DNA of 64,000 nucleotides from Neisseriaceae bacterium ESL0693 (GCA_029433475.1 JAQTIE010000007.1:372001-436000), one strand, 5' to 3'. Shown: positions 9,360 through 19,756, counted from the first letter of the stretch. The notes: generated by a model from the letters alone, not told the origin. Made by a program: numbers and translations.

Positions 9360-9809
9360 ATGTATCAAAACCGCAGATTTGCACACATCGGTCTTTTAAT
9401 TAGTCTGATGTGCGGCTTAACGGCATGTGCCCGCCCGGCGCTGTCGCACCAATTATCAACCTTATCCGGTACATGGCAAGTCACCAAGCTAACTGGTGAA
9501 CCCACGCCCGATAACCAGTCTCGTCTGGATTTTAATCCCGCCACCCATCAATATCATGCTTATTTCGGCTGTAATCATTTTACCGGCCACTATGCTGTTG
9601 ATCAGCATAAACTGACATTAGCCAGACCAGCAGGAACCATGATGATGTGCGACAATATTGAAGATGAGCGCACAGGCATGGGCACACTTGAATTTGTTCG
9701 TCAGTGGCGATTCATGCATGAGACCGATGGCCTGCATTTACAGCTACTGGATGAACAGGGTCATGTGCGTATTGATGCCATTAACCCACCGGTTTCATCT
9801 TCAGAGTAA
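9360..9809 (+). CDS. META (HslJ-like) domain lipoprotein
   Basis: 149-residue envelope lipoprotein. The signal peptide ends in LMCGLTAC (acylated Cys about residue 21), followed by a META domain: LSGTWQVTKLTGEP near residue 36, FGCNHFTGHYAV in the middle and the conserved TMMMCDN segment near residue 97. HslJ-like proteins are heat- or novobiocin-linked envelope proteins of unclear biochemistry. It is separated from the upstream ferredoxin by about 70 bp and converges on the BOF-family gene. Confidence 0.85.
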   Translation: MYQNRRFAHIGLLISLMCGLTACARPALSHQLSTLSGTWQVTKLTGEPTPDNQSRLDFNPATHQYHAYFGCNHFTGHYAVDQHKLTLARPAGTMMMCDNIEDERTGMGTLEFVRQWRFMHETDGLHLQLLDEQGHVRIDAINPPVSSSE

Positions 9810-9829
9810 CTACCGGTCAGCAGACTGTT

Positions 9830-10181
9830 TTATTTAGGAGCAGACAAGATCATGACAGAGTCTGCTTCTATTTCTACCGCACGACCATCATGACGATCTA
9901 CTTCGCCATCAATTCTGACGGTCTGACCAGCATATACAGGCTGACCACGCCAATCCTCATCATCAATTTCCACGACGATGCTGCCAGTATGGTCTTTAAC
10001 CTCATAGCGTTCATGACCCAGTGAACGCACCAACTGGCCGGTAACCACCACCTTATGATCATCGGGCAATGCTGACACTTTGTGCCAAAGCACTGGCATT
10101 AAGCAAAACAGGTTTTGCCATCACCAGGGTATTCAGCCCCAGACACAATCCAGACAATACCACCAAACAAGATAAACGCAT
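9830..10181 (-). pseudogene. BOF/YgiW-family periplasmic stress protein, frameshifted
   Basis: The downstream frame encodes a clear BOF (bacterial OB-fold) domain: VVVTGQLVRSLGHERYEVKD, then IVVEIDDEDW and VRIDGEVDRHDGRAVEIEAD. YgiW/YdeI proteins of this family are secreted. The expected signal peptide (MRLSCLVVLSGLCLGLNTLV) starts at an ATG at 10179-10181 preceded by AAAGGAAAAG, but in a different frame. It would join the domain if one A were removed from the AAA run at 10079-10081. Either the gene is broken or there is a sequencing error. A shorter unsecreted product from an internal ATG at 10099 is possible but would be mislocated. Confidence 0.65.
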
Positions 10182-10291
10182 TGACTTTTCCTTTTATGCT
10201 GTATCAACAATAAAATCTTTTGCCAACATTGATTTAACATTCATTATAAATCATTACACCAACAGGTAGGCCTCTGCTCTGAATCTATCTG

Positions 10292-11488
10292 TTAATTTTT
10301 TAAAATCGACTCAAATGAACGCAAACGCTTATATATGGACAATAATTCAACAATAATTTTCCATGAACTGATCAGATACTGAAATGAAGACCGTACTTTT
10401 GCAAACACATTGGCAATCTGGTTAATCAAGCCTAAAGTCATGATACCGGCGGCAATCGAAGGAAACAGAATCACCAGACCAAACAGAATATCCAGCTGAA
10501 TATACCAAGTACTGACCATATTAAAATAAGCATAATGAAAATACAAACGGAAATAATTGACCCGCACAGATTCAAACAGCTGCTTTAATGTTGCCGGTTT
10601 TGCACGTTCCGGATTATCCTCGCCATACACCAATTCTTTACGGTAGGCCGCTTCTACTTTCTGATTATTAAACTGAAGTCCCGGCAGCTTTATTCCTGTC
10701 ATCATCAGTAATAATGTACCAAACACAGACCAGGCAATGGCGGCCCACACCAAAGAGTGGGATAACTGGCCAATAACCGGTAATGCCGGCACATGTTTGG
10801 ATAATTCAAACAGAATCGGTAAAAAGGCAATCAATATCATCACCGCCCGCACAAAGCTAACACCCAGATCTTCCATGGTTGAAGCAAAACGCATGGTATC
10901 TTCCTGAACCCGCTGAGAAGCACCCTCAACATAGCGTAGTTTGACCCAATGCTCGATATAATAATTATTCATGGCCGAGCGCCAGCGAAAAATATAATGA
11001 CTGACAAAGAAATCATTTAACATGGATAGGGTCACACCTACCATGGCAATATACAAAAAAACCAGCGAGCCATGATATAAATCCATGATTTGACCACCGC
11101 CTTTACCCAGCATAGCCTGAATTAAGTCCCAGAAAGGCCCATACCAAGCATTAACCACCACATTGATCTGCACCATAAACCAAATATTGAATAAAATTAA
11201 AGCAGAACCCCATACAGACCAGCGCTGCATGGGGTGCGGGGCGACCAACTGCCAAGAACCGGCAAAAATAACCACCGCCACAATAAACCAAGTGTAAAAC
11301 CACAGAAACATGGGTGACCAGAAACGGGCAATGCCGATAATAGCGCCGGTTTGTTCATAATCTGCTGGCCAACCAAACCATGTACCCATATGTCGGCCGC
11401 CACCATACCAGCACAGCACATTACAAATAGTCCATACAATAGCAGACAAAAAAAACCAGCGTGGTTTAGGAAAAAAACATTGAAACAA
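10292..11488 (-). CDS. sbmA: SbmA/BacA peptide antibiotic transporter
   Basis: 398-residue inner-membrane importer that takes up proline-rich antimicrobial peptides and microcin-type peptides using the proton gradient. Strong family signatures are NDFFVSHYIFRWRSAMNNYY, RVQEDTMRFASTMEDLGVSF, KLPGLQFNNQKVEAAYRKEL and YRKELVYGEDNPERAKP, with a C-terminal SIYKRLRSFE. I place the start at a TTG (11486-11488): it is preceded by AAGGA at 8 bases, and its product begins MFQCFFPKPRWFF, matching the E. coli SbmA N-terminus. Longer frames from ATGs at 11509 or 11548 lack ribosome sites. It follows mtnN on the same strand. Confidence 0.93.
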   Translation of the reverse strand: MFQCFFPKPRWFFLSAIVWTICNVLCWYGGGRHMGTWFGWPADYEQTGAIIGIARFWSPMFLWFYTWFIVAVVIFAGSWQLVAPHPMQRWSVWGSALILFNIWFMVQINVVVNAWYGPFWDLIQAMLGKGGGQIMDLYHGSLVFLYIAMVGVTLSMLNDFFVSHYIFRWRSAMNNYYIEHWVKLRYVEGASQRVQEDTMRFASTMEDLGVSFVRAVMILIAFLPILFELSKHVPALPVIGQLSHSLVWAAIAWSVFGTLLLMMTGIKLPGLQFNNQKVEAAYRKELVYGEDNPERAKPATLKQLFESVRVNYFRLYFHYAYFNMVSTWYIQLDILFGLVILFPSIAAGIMTLGLINQIANVFAKVRSSFQYLISSWKIIVELLSIYKRLRSFESILKN

Positions 11489-11613
11489 TTGTTGTATCCT
11501 TGATTTCATTGTTTTTAAACAATGATTGATCAACCGAAATGATCTCATTTTTAGTCATTTTATGATTTACCATGAAGACCAGTGAGATCTTAATCAAAAA
11601 TTTTTTATTTAAA

Positions 11614-12321
11614 TCATATTTTTAAAACCTTGATTAAGTCCATCACCATCTGCGCTGAATGCCTACCCGCCAGTTGCAGAAATTCATCAAAATTAATACT
11701 GGCCTCATCATTACCATTATCTGAAATGGCTCTGATCACCACAAAAGATACTGCCTGCTGATAACACACCTGAGCAATGGCTGCCGCTTCCATTTCCACC
11801 GCCAAAGCATCAGCAAATAAAGCCGTGATTTGGTTGTGTTGTGTCACACTGCCAATAAACTGGTCACCACTGACAATCAAACCCTGTTGAATATGTGCCT
11901 CTTCAAAAGTAGCCGCGGCCTTAACTGCTGCCTGTAATAACTGCGCGTCAGATTTAAACCGGGCGGGTAACTGCGGCACCTGGCCTGGTACATAACCAAA
12001 GGCAGTAACATCTACATCATGGTGCGCTGTTTCAGCACCGATCACCACATCACCAATCTGTAAATCCGCAGTCAATGCCCCGGCACTGCCAGTATTAATC
12101 ACACAAACCGGTTTAAAATGTTCAATCAGAATGGCGGTTGTCATGGCGGCATTGACTTTTCCGATACCACTTAAAGTAATAACCACGTTTTGCTGATTCA
12201 GAATACCTGTATAAAAGCACACTGAACCTATCTGACTGTCTGCCCGCTGCTGCAACTGATTCACCAGAATATCCAGTTCAGGCTGCATGGCCGCAATAAT
12301 CGCAATTCTATTCTGTTGCAT
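11614..12321 (-). CDS. mtnN: 5'-methylthioadenosine/S-adenosylhomocysteine nucleosidase
   Basis: 235-residue cytosolic enzyme that cleaves adenine from MTA, SAH and 5'-deoxyadenosine, recycling SAM by-products and supplying the AI-2 precursor. Seen motifs: IAIIAAMQPELDIL (Glu near residue 14, acid/base), INTGSAGAL, VIGAETAHHDVDVTAFGY, VEMEAAAIAQV (the nucleoside-binding Met-Glu) and IRAISDNGND (catalytic Asp near 199). Length matches E. coli MtnN (232). AAGGAAAATC precedes the ATG. It lies between recD and sbmA on the same strand. Confidence 0.96.
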   Translation of the reverse strand: MQQNRIAIIAAMQPELDILVNQLQQRADSQIGSVCFYTGILNQQNVVITLSGIGKVNAAMTTAILIEHFKPVCVINTGSAGALTADLQIGDVVIGAETAHHDVDVTAFGYVPGQVPQLPARFKSDAQLLQAAVKAAATFEEAHIQQGLIVSGDQFIGSVTQHNQITALFADALAVEMEAAAIAQVCYQQAVSFVVIRAISDNGNDEASINFDEFLQLAGRHSAQMVMDLIKVLKI

Positions 12322-12404
12322 TGATTTTCCTTAATTCATTTGATTTCACTGGTCGCATAGTGACCAGTCAATAGCGTCTGATAGCCGATAAATCATACGG
12401 CCTA

Positions 12405-14204
12405 TTATGAATGATTTTTAATTATCCGTGCATATAACCGATCTACAGCCATCCCCAGACCACTGCGTCTTACCTGTTTCTGGCGAATCGCTTGTGTCAG
12501 CTGCAAAGGTAAACCGCAAAAAACAAACTGCCGCCGTGCCCGTGTCAGTGCGGTATACAATAGCGCCTGATTAAATAAAGGTTCAGAGGCCATCATAGCG
12601 GTTTGTGGCGCCAGTAACCACACGCTTTCATATTCAGAACCCTGACTTTTGTGCACCGTAATCGCAAATGCGGTTTCGTGTTCCGGCAACCGGCTTAAAG
12701 GTACACTACGGTAGTGTGAACCGGTTTTAAAATAAGCCACCAATCGCTCGGGCTCCTGCTCGTCTGGCAGCACCACCCCTACATCACCATTAAACACACC
12801 CACATGATAATCGTTCTGAGTAATTAACAATGGCATACCGGCAAACCAGTTATCCAGTCCGGCATGACCTTTCTGCTGTAAAAAATGTCGATATCCTTCA
12901 TTAAATGCCTGCGCATCGTTGCGGCGAACCGCCAGTATCATCACATCAGCCAGATGAGTAAACACGGCGGCAATGTCTTTTTGCCTTACTGCCTGCCACC
13001 ATGTTTCTTGTAATGGATACAACGTCTGATATAACAAGGAGGGCTGTGTATGCCCCCATTGCAATTGTTCTGGAAAATCACCCATGGCTTGTTGTGCGGC
13101 CTCACTGTCTGATTGAATACACGCCAAAGCCAAAGCACCAATACCCTGATCCGCCTGAAAGCGATAGCTATGCACCAATGTGGCCACATGCGCACTCATG
13201 TGTGCTGTTGGCGACACCGGCAGCGATAAGCCATGACCGAGTAAAGCCGTCAATTGCCGAGCCAGCGCAGGCGTCAGACAAGTAGGTTTTGATAAGTCGC
13301 CCAACACATTACCGGCACCCACAGCCGCCAGCTGATTGGCGTCCCCCAGTAAAATCAGCCGCGTGCCCGGTTTTAACGCACGAACCAATAAACGGAACAA
13401 AGACAAATCCAGCATGGATGATTCATCCACCACCAGCATATCCACAGGTAACGGGTTAGCCTGGTCATAGGCACATTCCATTAGAGGAGGTTTTAAGCGC
13501 AAAAGCCGATGAACTGTCTGCCCTTCCAATGCCATCAATACTGAAGCGGTTTTCTCATCAACAGCAAACTGGGACAACGCCCGATGCAATGCTTGTGCCA
13601 TGTGCGCCGCGGCTTTGCCGGTTGGCGCTACGAGTGCAATACGCGGCGGATAAAGAGATGACCAAACATACTTCAGCAATAAAGCCAGAATTTTGGCTAC
13701 AGTTGTTGTTTTACCGGTTCCCGGCCCACCATTGATTAACATAAATGGCTGATATAAAGCCAAAGCGGCGGCAAATTGCTGTTGCCGACTTTGCGGATCG
13801 GAAAACCAGCGCTGTAAATCCTCACTGGCTCCAGAGGCAACTGATGAATGGGCATCAGCCATGGCCAGCTGACATAATGAGGCAGCAATATCCTGTTCCA
13901 GCTGCCATAACCGTCCCAGAAACAACCGGTTCTGATCCAGAATAAACGGTGCAAAACCATAGGGTGAGCCCACCAATTTTACTGCCTCACTTAAATGAAC
14001 ACAGTGTTCATAGGGAATAACAATATAGCTGTCACCCCGTTCCTGTGCCCACAACAAAGCATCTGCCCAAGGCGCCAGAATAGGCCATTCACCCGCTGCA
14101 ATACCCATCATAACATCAGCTATCATCGCCAACATCGGGTGCTGTCCCGTTGCCGGCGATGTTATGGTTTTTATTTCTTCAGTCTTGGTCATGCTGCCTG
14201 CCAT
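12405..14204 (-). CDS. recD: Exodeoxyribonuclease V alpha subunit, RecD helicase
   Basis: 599-residue 5'-3' DNA helicase, the fast motor of the RecBCD recombination nuclease. Helicase motifs in order: Walker A GGPGTGKTTTVAKI (about residue 157), Walker B MLVVDESSMLDL, LILLGDANQLAAVGAGNVLG, the late motif AITVHKSQGSEYE and YTALTRARR near the C-terminus. Slightly shorter than E. coli RecD (608). recB and recC are not in the window. It follows lolD by 40 bp on the same strand. The ATG at 14202-14204 has AGG upstream; MTKTEE at 14192 is an alternative start. Confidence 0.93.
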   Translation of the reverse strand: MAGSMTKTEEIKTITSPATGQHPMLAMIADVMMGIAAGEWPILAPWADALLWAQERGDSYIVIPYEHCVHLSEAVKLVGSPYGFAPFILDQNRLFLGRLWQLEQDIAASLCQLAMADAHSSVASGASEDLQRWFSDPQSRQQQFAAALALYQPFMLINGGPGTGKTTTVAKILALLLKYVWSSLYPPRIALVAPTGKAAAHMAQALHRALSQFAVDEKTASVLMALEGQTVHRLLRLKPPLMECAYDQANPLPVDMLVVDESSMLDLSLFRLLVRALKPGTRLILLGDANQLAAVGAGNVLGDLSKPTCLTPALARQLTALLGHGLSLPVSPTAHMSAHVATLVHSYRFQADQGIGALALACIQSDSEAAQQAMGDFPEQLQWGHTQPSLLYQTLYPLQETWWQAVRQKDIAAVFTHLADVMILAVRRNDAQAFNEGYRHFLQQKGHAGLDNWFAGMPLLITQNDYHVGVFNGDVGVVLPDEQEPERLVAYFKTGSHYRSVPLSRLPEHETAFAITVHKSQGSEYESVWLLAPQTAMMASEPLFNQALLYTALTRARRQFVFCGLPLQLTQAIRQKQVRRSGLGMAVDRLYARIIKNHS

Positions 14205-14244
14205 CTATTACCTGTATCATGGATAATTCAATGATTGTGTATCA

Positions 14245-14931
14245 TTAAAATGGTACCAATTGCCCGTCAACCATGGTCAATACCCGGTCAAACCGTCTGG
14301 CCAGCTCATCATCATGCGTCACCACCACCAGACTGGCCTGAATTTCAGTTTGCAAATCCAGCATCATATCCAGAATATTGCGCGCATTCTTATAATCCAG
14401 ATTGCCGGTCGGTTCATCTGCCAAAACGCAGGCAGGATGCGTTACCAACGCTCTGGCAATAGCTGCCCGCTGGCGCTCGCCGCCCGACAATTCACCCGGC
14501 CGGTGGGCTGACCGGTTTTGTAAACCCACTTTTTCCAGCATGGCCAAAGCCCGTGCCTGTGCTTCATCCTTAGCCAATCGCCGGATGAGCAGCGGCATCA
14601 TCACATTTTCCAGTGCGGTAAATTCCGGCAATAAATGATGAAACTGATAGACAAAGCCCAAATGCTGATTACGTAACCGCCCTATATTGGCCTGACTCAG
14701 ACGGGCAAGTGGTTGGTTCATGAGTGTCACCTCTCCAATCGAAGGCGTATCCAGACCACCCAGAATATGCAGCAAAGTCGATTTACCACTGCCCGAAGCG
14801 CCGATAATACTGACACTACTGCCTCGTTCTACACTGAAATCGAGCCGATCCAGCACCGTTACCTGCAAATGGCCATCATCATAGACTTTACTGACGTTTC
14901 GACACTCAATGACCGATTGATTTTTATTCAT
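14245..14931 (-). CDS. lolD: Lipoprotein-releasing system ATP-binding protein
   Basis: 228-residue ABC ATPase that energises release of lipoproteins from the inner membrane to LolA. It has Walker [18 protein letters not shown]-loop [17 protein letters not shown] (the LolD-characteristic stretch), signature [15 protein letters not shown], Walker [13 protein letters not shown] and the switch His in [10 protein letters not shown]. The start is the ATG at 14929-14931, which overlaps the lolC stop by 8 bp and has GGAGG 9 bases upstream. A longer upstream frame lies within lolC. Confidence 0.96.
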   Translation of the reverse strand: MNKNQSVIECRNVSKVYDDGHLQVTVLDRLDFSVERGSSVSIIGASGSGKSTLLHILGGLDTPSIGEVTLMNQPLARLSQANIGRLRNQHLGFVYQFHHLLPEFTALENVMMPLLIRRLAKDEAQARALAMLEKVGLQNRSAHRPGELSGGERQRAAIARALVTHPACVLADEPTGNLDYKNARNILDMMLDLQTEIQASLVVVTHDDELARRFDRVLTMVDGQLVPF

Positions 14932-16174
14932 AGCGCAATGCCTCCGCTGGTTGCGTTTTGGCGGCACGCCAGCTGGGATAAAGTGTAGCCAGAAAAGCCA
15001 GTGATAACGAAATCAATGCAATCATCCCCACATCCGATAATTCAACATCAGAAGGCAGATAATTAATAAAATAAATTTGCGGGTCAATAATATGAGTACC
15101 GGTTAACTGTTCAAAAAAGCCCACGATATGACCAATGTTACTGGCCAGCAACACCCCCAGAATTACCCCTATTAAAGTTCCGAGAAATCCGGCCACTGCA
15201 CCCTGAATCATAAAAATCCGCATTACGCCTGCCGGTGTCAGTCCCAACGTGCGTAAAATCGCAATATCCGCCTGTTTTTCCGTCACTGCCATGACCAGTG
15301 ACGACACCAGATTAAAAGCCGCCACCGCAATGATCAGCAATAAAATAATAAACATCATGCGTTTTTCCATCTCCACCGCTTGAAAATAACTGCGATTCTG
15401 GTAGGTCCAGTCCCGAATCCATACCTGATTTTTTAATTGTAATGGCACGATACCCTGAATCTGGCTGGGTGCATTTTGCGGGTCGGATAATTTCAAACGC
15501 AGGCCGCTGACTGCTTCTCCCATGCGATACAATACCTGTGCATCGCGAATATGAGTGAGTGCCAGACTATTATCCACTTCATAAATCCTGGTTTTCACCA
15601 AGCCCACTACCGTAAACTGTTTCAACCGTGGCACCATACCAGCAGGCGTCACATTGCCATCAGGGGTAATTACCGTGACCTTATCACCCACACCAACCCC
15701 CAGCGCATCAGCCAGATCTTTACCCAGAATAATGTCAAAGTGGCCAGCCTTCAGATCAGTAAAACGCCCTTGTACCAGATCATGACCATAGTCCACTACT
15801 TTGTTTTCCAATACAGGATCAATACCCCGAATCTGAACTCCTCTTACTTCACCGGAATGAGCCAGCAAAGCCTGATCAGCTACATAAGGCGCGGAAGCCA
15901 GAACCTGTGGTTTATTCTGTACCAGTTTTTGCAGATCCTGCCAACGCTGATCAAAATTACCCTCATAAAAACCCAGCTCGGCATGTGGCGCCACACTTAA
16001 TAGCTGATGACGAATTTCCTTCTGAAATCCGTTCATCACCGACAACACCACAATCAATGCCATCACCCCCAAAGCGATACCGATAATGGAAATCAAGGTA
16101 ATGAATGACATAAAGCCATTACGTTTTTTGGCACGTAAATAACGCAGGCCAATCCACGTTTCCAAAGAAATCAT
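14924..16174 (-). CDS. lolC: Lipoprotein-releasing ABC transporter permease, LolC/LolE family
   Basis: 416-residue inner-membrane permease of the Lol system. The N-terminal helix and hook region reads [32 protein letters not shown] is family-typical, a large periplasmic domain spans about residues 50-265, and three C-terminal helices form the FtsX domain ([18 protein letters not shown]). Start chosen at ATG 16174, which has GATGAG at 6 bases; the ATG two codons earlier has no spacing. Only one permease gene is present here, so the complex may be homodimeric (LolF-like), or a second subunit lies elsewhere. Confidence 0.93.
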   Translation of the reverse strand: MISLETWIGLRYLRAKKRNGFMSFITLISIIGIALGVMALIVVLSVMNGFQKEIRHQLLSVAPHAELGFYEGNFDQRWQDLQKLVQNKPQVLASAPYVADQALLAHSGEVRGVQIRGIDPVLENKVVDYGHDLVQGRFTDLKAGHFDIILGKDLADALGVGVGDKVTVITPDGNVTPAGMVPRLKQFTVVGLVKTRIYEVDNSLALTHIRDAQVLYRMGEAVSGLRLKLSDPQNAPSQIQGIVPLQLKNQVWIRDWTYQNRSYFQAVEMEKRMMFIILLLIIAVAAFNLVSSLVMAVTEKQADIAILRTLGLTPAGVMRIFMIQGAVAGFLGTLIGVILGVLLASNIGHIVGFFEQLTGTHIIDPQIYFINYLPSDVELSDVGMIALISLSLAFLATLYPSWRAAKTQPAEALRYE

Positions 16175-16329
16175 GCGCATCTCATCATTATGTGTCTAAT
16201 CAAACCCCAATTGTAACCCAGCCATTCTTTGGGCGGCATACTTAGCATGAAGTAAAACGAAATATTCATTTCACCTCATGATTTTTCGAACCGTGTAGCA
16301 TCAGAATAAAAGATTAATTCAACCAAATA

Positions 16330-16343
16330 TTGATCTGCATCAA
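16330..16343. promoter_or_regulatory. Consensus FNR/ANR-type binding site
   Basis: TTGATCTGCATCAA matches the FNR consensus TTGAT-N4-ATCAA exactly. It lies about 500 bp before cyoA and 155 bp before lolC. FNR represses cyo in E. coli under oxygen limitation, so an oxygen-responsive role is plausible. The distance to cyoA is large and the transcription start is unknown. Confidence 0.55.
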
Positions 16344-16768
16344 TATTTACATACATAAAAAACGACTACTTTTTAAGAAAATATCGAATCATTTAATTTA
16401 CGTTTCATAACAATTTAATTTCATCCTATCTTAGCTGATCTCAAATTTATTTTATAAAATCCTGGCAAATGATCACCATCATAAACATAACCAACTGAAG
16501 CATGTACCAATCAAACAGAATATAATTATTTATATTAAATGATTATTTTTTAATAACAAAGTGATATAACCAAGACAAACAATTCAATTTATTAATAAAA
16601 ATTTTATTTTTAAAATAGTTTCCCACACTCATTTTAATTAACATTAAATTCATTTATTTTAACAAAATTTGTTATTAATTCTTTATGCCCGCTTATTTTC
16701 ATTAAAAAATAAATCCAGAAATTTTATCTTTTACTGATTTAAAGCGTGCAACAATTAATATACAGGAA

Positions 16769-16800
16769 GGAAGCTATAGCCTAAAATATGGCTTCCCGTT
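16769..16800 (+). terminator. Attenuator-like hairpin in the cyo leader
   Basis: GGAAGCTATA (16769-16778) pairs with TATGGCTTCC (16787-16796) through 10 pairs including one G-T, with an 8-base loop, then CGTTTTAA. It lies about 45 bp upstream of the cyoA ATG, so it could end leader transcripts or protect the mRNA 5' end. Confidence 0.45.
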
Positions 16801-16802
16801 TT

Positions 16803-16816
16803 AATTAACGTTAATT
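16803..16816. promoter_or_regulatory. Perfect palindrome upstream of cyoA
   Basis: AATTAACGTTAATT is a perfect 14-bp palindrome, 28 bp before the cyoA ATG. It could be an operator; no regulator is assigned. Confidence 0.35.
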
Positions 16817-16844
16817 GTGTTTTCCGTAATTTTGAGGTCGTTAC

Positions 16845-17753
16845 ATGAAATTGAGTAAGCACTCCAAAAAAAGGGTGATGCTGGGTATGCTGATCAGCAC
16901 GCTGATATTAAGCGGTTGTGATGCAGCTTTGCTCAACCCTAAAGGCCAAGTAGGCCTGGAAGAACGCCAATTGATTCTGACAGCCATAGGCTTGATGTTA
17001 ATCGTGGTGGTTCCGGTAATTGTAATGGCATTGGTTTTTGCATTTAAGTACCGTGCAAAAAATAATGCCAAGTACTCACCGAACTGGGCGCATTCCAATA
17101 AAATCGAGGCAGTAGTCTGGGGTATTCCTATCCTGATCATTCTCACTTTGGGTACGATCACCTGGAAAACCACTCACTCACTGGATCCTTATCGTCCACT
17201 GGACAGTGAACAGAAACCACTTGTTGTTGAAGTTGTTTCATTAGACTGGAAATGGTTATTCATTTATCCAGAGCAAGGCATTGCTACAGTCAATGAAATG
17301 GCCTTTCCGAAAGGCAGACCGGTGGAATTCAAAATCACTTCCAACAGCGTGATGAATTCATTCTTCATTCCGCAACTGGGCAGTCAGATTTATGCCATGG
17401 CCGGTATGCAGACCAAACTGCATCTGGATGCCAATGAAGCCGGCGAATACCGTGGTATTTCTGCCAGCTACAGTGGTAAAGGTTTCTCTGGCATGAAATT
17501 TACTGCCATTGCCACACCGGACGAAGCAGGCTTTAATGAGTGGGTAAACAAGGTTAAGCAATCACCCGATACCCTGAACAATATGGCCGCTTTCAATAAA
17601 CTGGCTGCACCTAGTGAATTCAACAAACCTGAGTATTTCTCAAGCGTTGATCCTAACCTGTTTGGTAAAGTGATCGCAAAATTTGCAAATCACAATATGC
17701 CGGCTGCCTTGGCTGCCAGCGACGCCACTCAGGCTGCCAGCAGTGCCGAATAA
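16845..17753 (+). CDS. cyoA: Cytochrome bo ubiquinol oxidase subunit II
   Basis: 302-residue membrane-anchored lipoprotein subunit of the proton-pumping quinol oxidase. The signal peptide ends in LILSGC (acylated Cys about residue 25). Two transmembrane helices follow ([20 protein letters not shown] and around [18 protein letters not shown]), then a periplasmic cupredoxin domain. The CuA ligands of cytochrome c oxidases are absent from [15 protein letters not shown], as expected for a quinol oxidase. TGAGG precedes the ATG. First gene of the operon, 17 bp before cyoB. Confidence 0.96.
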   Translation: MKLSKHSKKRVMLGMLISTLILSGCDAALLNPKGQVGLEERQLILTAIGLMLIVVVPVIVMALVFAFKYRAKNNAKYSPNWAHSNKIEAVVWGIPILIILTLGTITWKTTHSLDPYRPLDSEQKPLVVEVVSLDWKWLFIYPEQGIATVNEMAFPKGRPVEFKITSNSVMNSFFIPQLGSQIYAMAGMQTKLHLDANEAGEYRGISASYSGKGFSGMKFTAIATPDEAGFNEWVNKVKQSPDTLNNMAAFNKLAAPSEFNKPEYFSSVDPNLFGKVIAKFANHNMPAALAASDATQAASSAE

Positions 17754-17770
17754 GCTTGTGAGGAAATAAA

Positions 17771-19756
17771 ATGTTCGGAAAATTATCTTTAGCAGCAATA
17801 CCGTTCCAAGAGCCCATTGTCATGGTAACGATTGCCGCCATCATTGTTATTGGTATAGCAATCGTAGCGGCCATTACGTATTTCCATAAATGGACGTACC
17901 TCTGGAAGGAATGGTTTACATCCGTAGATCATAAACACATCGGTATCATGTACATCATTCTGGCCGCAGTCATGCTGGTGCGTGGTTTTGCTGATGCCGT
18001 GATGATGCGTAGCCAGCAGGTTCTGGCTTCTGGCAGTACCGGAGAGGGCTTTCTGCCACCACATCATTATGATCAGATCTTTACCGCCCACGGCGTGATC
18101 ATGATTTTCTTTGTGGCCATGCCTTTTGTGATTGGTCTGATGAACTTCATCATTCCATTGCAATTGGGTGCTCGTGATGTGGCCTACCCTTTTTTGAATA
18201 ATCTGGGTTTCTGGTTTACCGCTGTCAGCGTGGTATTGGTCAATCTGTCACTGGGTTTGGGCGAATTCGCACAAACCGGCTGGCTGGCTTACCCACCGTT
18301 ATCCGGTCTGGAATTCAGTCCCGGTGTAGGCGTTGATTACTGGATCTGGAGTATTCAGATATCCGGTATCGGCACCACCATCAGTGCGGTTAACTTTATT
18401 GCTACCGTATTAAGAATGCGCGCACCAGGCATGAGCCTGATGAAAATGCCTATTTTCTGCTGGGCATCTTTCTGTAGCAATATTCTGATCCTGACTTCCT
18501 TCCCTATCCTGACCGTTAGTGTTGCCTTACTAACACTGGATCGTTATCTGGGCACCCATTTCTTTACCAATGAACTGGGTGGCAACATGATGATGTACAT
18601 CAACCTGATCTGGGCATGGGGTCATCCAGAAGTGTATATTCTGGTATTGCCTATTTTTGGTGTATTCTCAGAAGTTACCGCCACTTTCTGTCGTAAACGC
18701 ATGTTCGGCTATACCTCTATGGTATGGGCTACAGTGTGTATTACCATCCTGTCTTTCATTGTATGGTTGCATCACTTCTTTACCATGGGTTCCGGTGCCA
18801 ACGTCAATGCTTTCTTCGGTATCGCCACCATGATTATTTCTATCCCGACCGGGGTAAAAATATTCAACTGGTTATTCACCATGTATGAAGGCCGTATTTC
18901 TTTCCATGTTCCCATGTACTGGACTATTGGCTTTATCATCACCTTCTCTGTAGGTGGTATGACTGGTGTATTATTGGCTGTGCCAGGTGCAGACTTTGTT
19001 TTACACGGCAGTGTGTTCCTAGTAGCTCACTTTCACAACACCATTATTGGTGGCGTGGTATTTGGTCTGTTTGCTGCGGTCAACTACTGGTTCCCGAAAA
19101 TGTTCGGTTTCAAGCTGAACGAATTCTGGGGTAAATGTGCATTCTTCTGCTGGTTTATCGGCTTCTTTGTGGCCTTTATGCCATTGTATGCCTTAGGCTT
19201 CATGGGTATGACACGTCGCATCAGTCAGCACATTGATCCGGCTTTCCATACTTTATTATGCGTTGCCGCTGCCGGTGCCGCATTGATTGCTCTGGGTGTG
19301 GTATGCATGGTTATCCAGTTAGTGGTTTCCATCTATAATCGCGCTCAATTGCGTGATGTTACCGGTGACCCATGGGATGGCCGTACGCTGGAATGGGCGA
19401 CCTCTTCTCCTCCGCCATTTTATAATTTTGCTACCGTTCCTCAGGTTGAAGAACGTGACGCATTCTGGGATGAAAAGGAAAAAGGCATTGCCTATAAGAA
19501 ACCGGCACATTACGAAACCATTCATATGCCTAAAAATACGGCAGCAGGTATGGTGATTGCTGTATTCTCCATGATTGCAGGTTTCGCTTTAATCTGGCAT
19601 ATTTGGTGGATGGCCATCATTGGTCTGGCTGGTATGATCATTGCCCTGATCGCAAAAAGTTTCGATGAGGACGTTGATTACTACGTGCCAGTGGCAGAAA
19701 TTGAAGCCATTGAAGCCAAACGTTTTGATGCATTAACTAAAGCAGGACTGAAATAA
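17771..19756 (+). CDS. cyoB: Cytochrome bo ubiquinol oxidase subunit I
   Basis: 661-residue catalytic subunit carrying heme b, heme o3 and CuB; it oxidises ubiquinol, reduces oxygen and pumps protons. Ligand motifs are visible: [10 protein letters not shown] (heme b His), [14 protein letters not shown] (CuB His and the cross-linked Tyr), WLHHFF (two CuB His) and [11 protein letters not shown] (heme o3 and heme b His). Length nearly equals E. coli CyoB (663) and similarity is high throughout, including the MFGKLSL start and the C-terminal [15 protein letters not shown]. The last base of its stop codon is the first base of the cyoC ATG. Confidence 0.98.
   Translation: MFGKLSLAAIPFQEPIVMVTIAAIIVIGIAIVAAITYFHKWTYLWKEWFTSVDHKHIGIMYIILAAVMLVRGFADAVMMRSQQVLASGSTGEGFLPPHHYDQIFTAHGVIMIFFVAMPFVIGLMNFIIPLQLGARDVAYPFLNNLGFWFTAVSVVLVNLSLGLGEFAQTGWLAYPPLSGLEFSPGVGVDYWIWSIQISGIGTTISAVNFIATVLRMRAPGMSLMKMPIFCWASFCSNILILTSFPILTVSVALLTLDRYLGTHFFTNELGGNMMMYINLIWAWGHPEVYILVLPIFGVFSEVTATFCRKRMFGYTSMVWATVCITILSFIVWLHHFFTMGSGANVNAFFGIATMIISIPTGVKIFNWLFTMYEGRISFHVPMYWTIGFIITFSVGGMTGVLLAVPGADFVLHGSVFLVAHFHNTIIGGVVFGLFAAVNYWFPKMFGFKLNEFWGKCAFFCWFIGFFVAFMPLYALGFMGMTRRISQHIDPAFHTLLCVAAAGAALIALGVVCMVIQLVVSIYNRAQLRDVTGDPWDGRTLEWATSSPPPFYNFATVPQVEERDAFWDEKEKGIAYKKPAHYETIHMPKNTAAGMVIAVFSMIAGFALIWHIWWMAIIGLAGMIIALIAKSFDEDVDYYVPVAEIEAIEAKRFDALTKAGLK

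Larger units (their letters stand above)
16175..16844. other. 670-bp AT-rich cyo leader/promoter region
   Basis: No gene seen. The region separates divergent lolC and cyoA and is strongly AT-rich. It contains a consensus FNR-type site (16330-16343), an attenuator-like hairpin (16769-16800) and a 14-bp palindrome next to the cyoA start (16803-16816), each listed separately. Confidence 0.6.

Noticed and set aside
10069-10269. 66-codon plus-strand open frame over the BOF signal-peptide region
   Set aside because: The minus strand has a ribosome site and signal peptide here; the plus-strand frame has neither and ends in AT-rich intergenic DNA.
15551-16000. 149-codon open frame antisense to lolC
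   Set aside because: The lolC frame shows full family conservation here; the antisense frame lacks recognisable motifs and a plausible start.
16845-17753. Cytochrome c oxidase subunit II as identity of the oxidase
   Set aside because: CuA-binding Cys and His residues are missing and the lipoprotein signal plus cyoE and cyoD neighbours specify the quinol oxidase.
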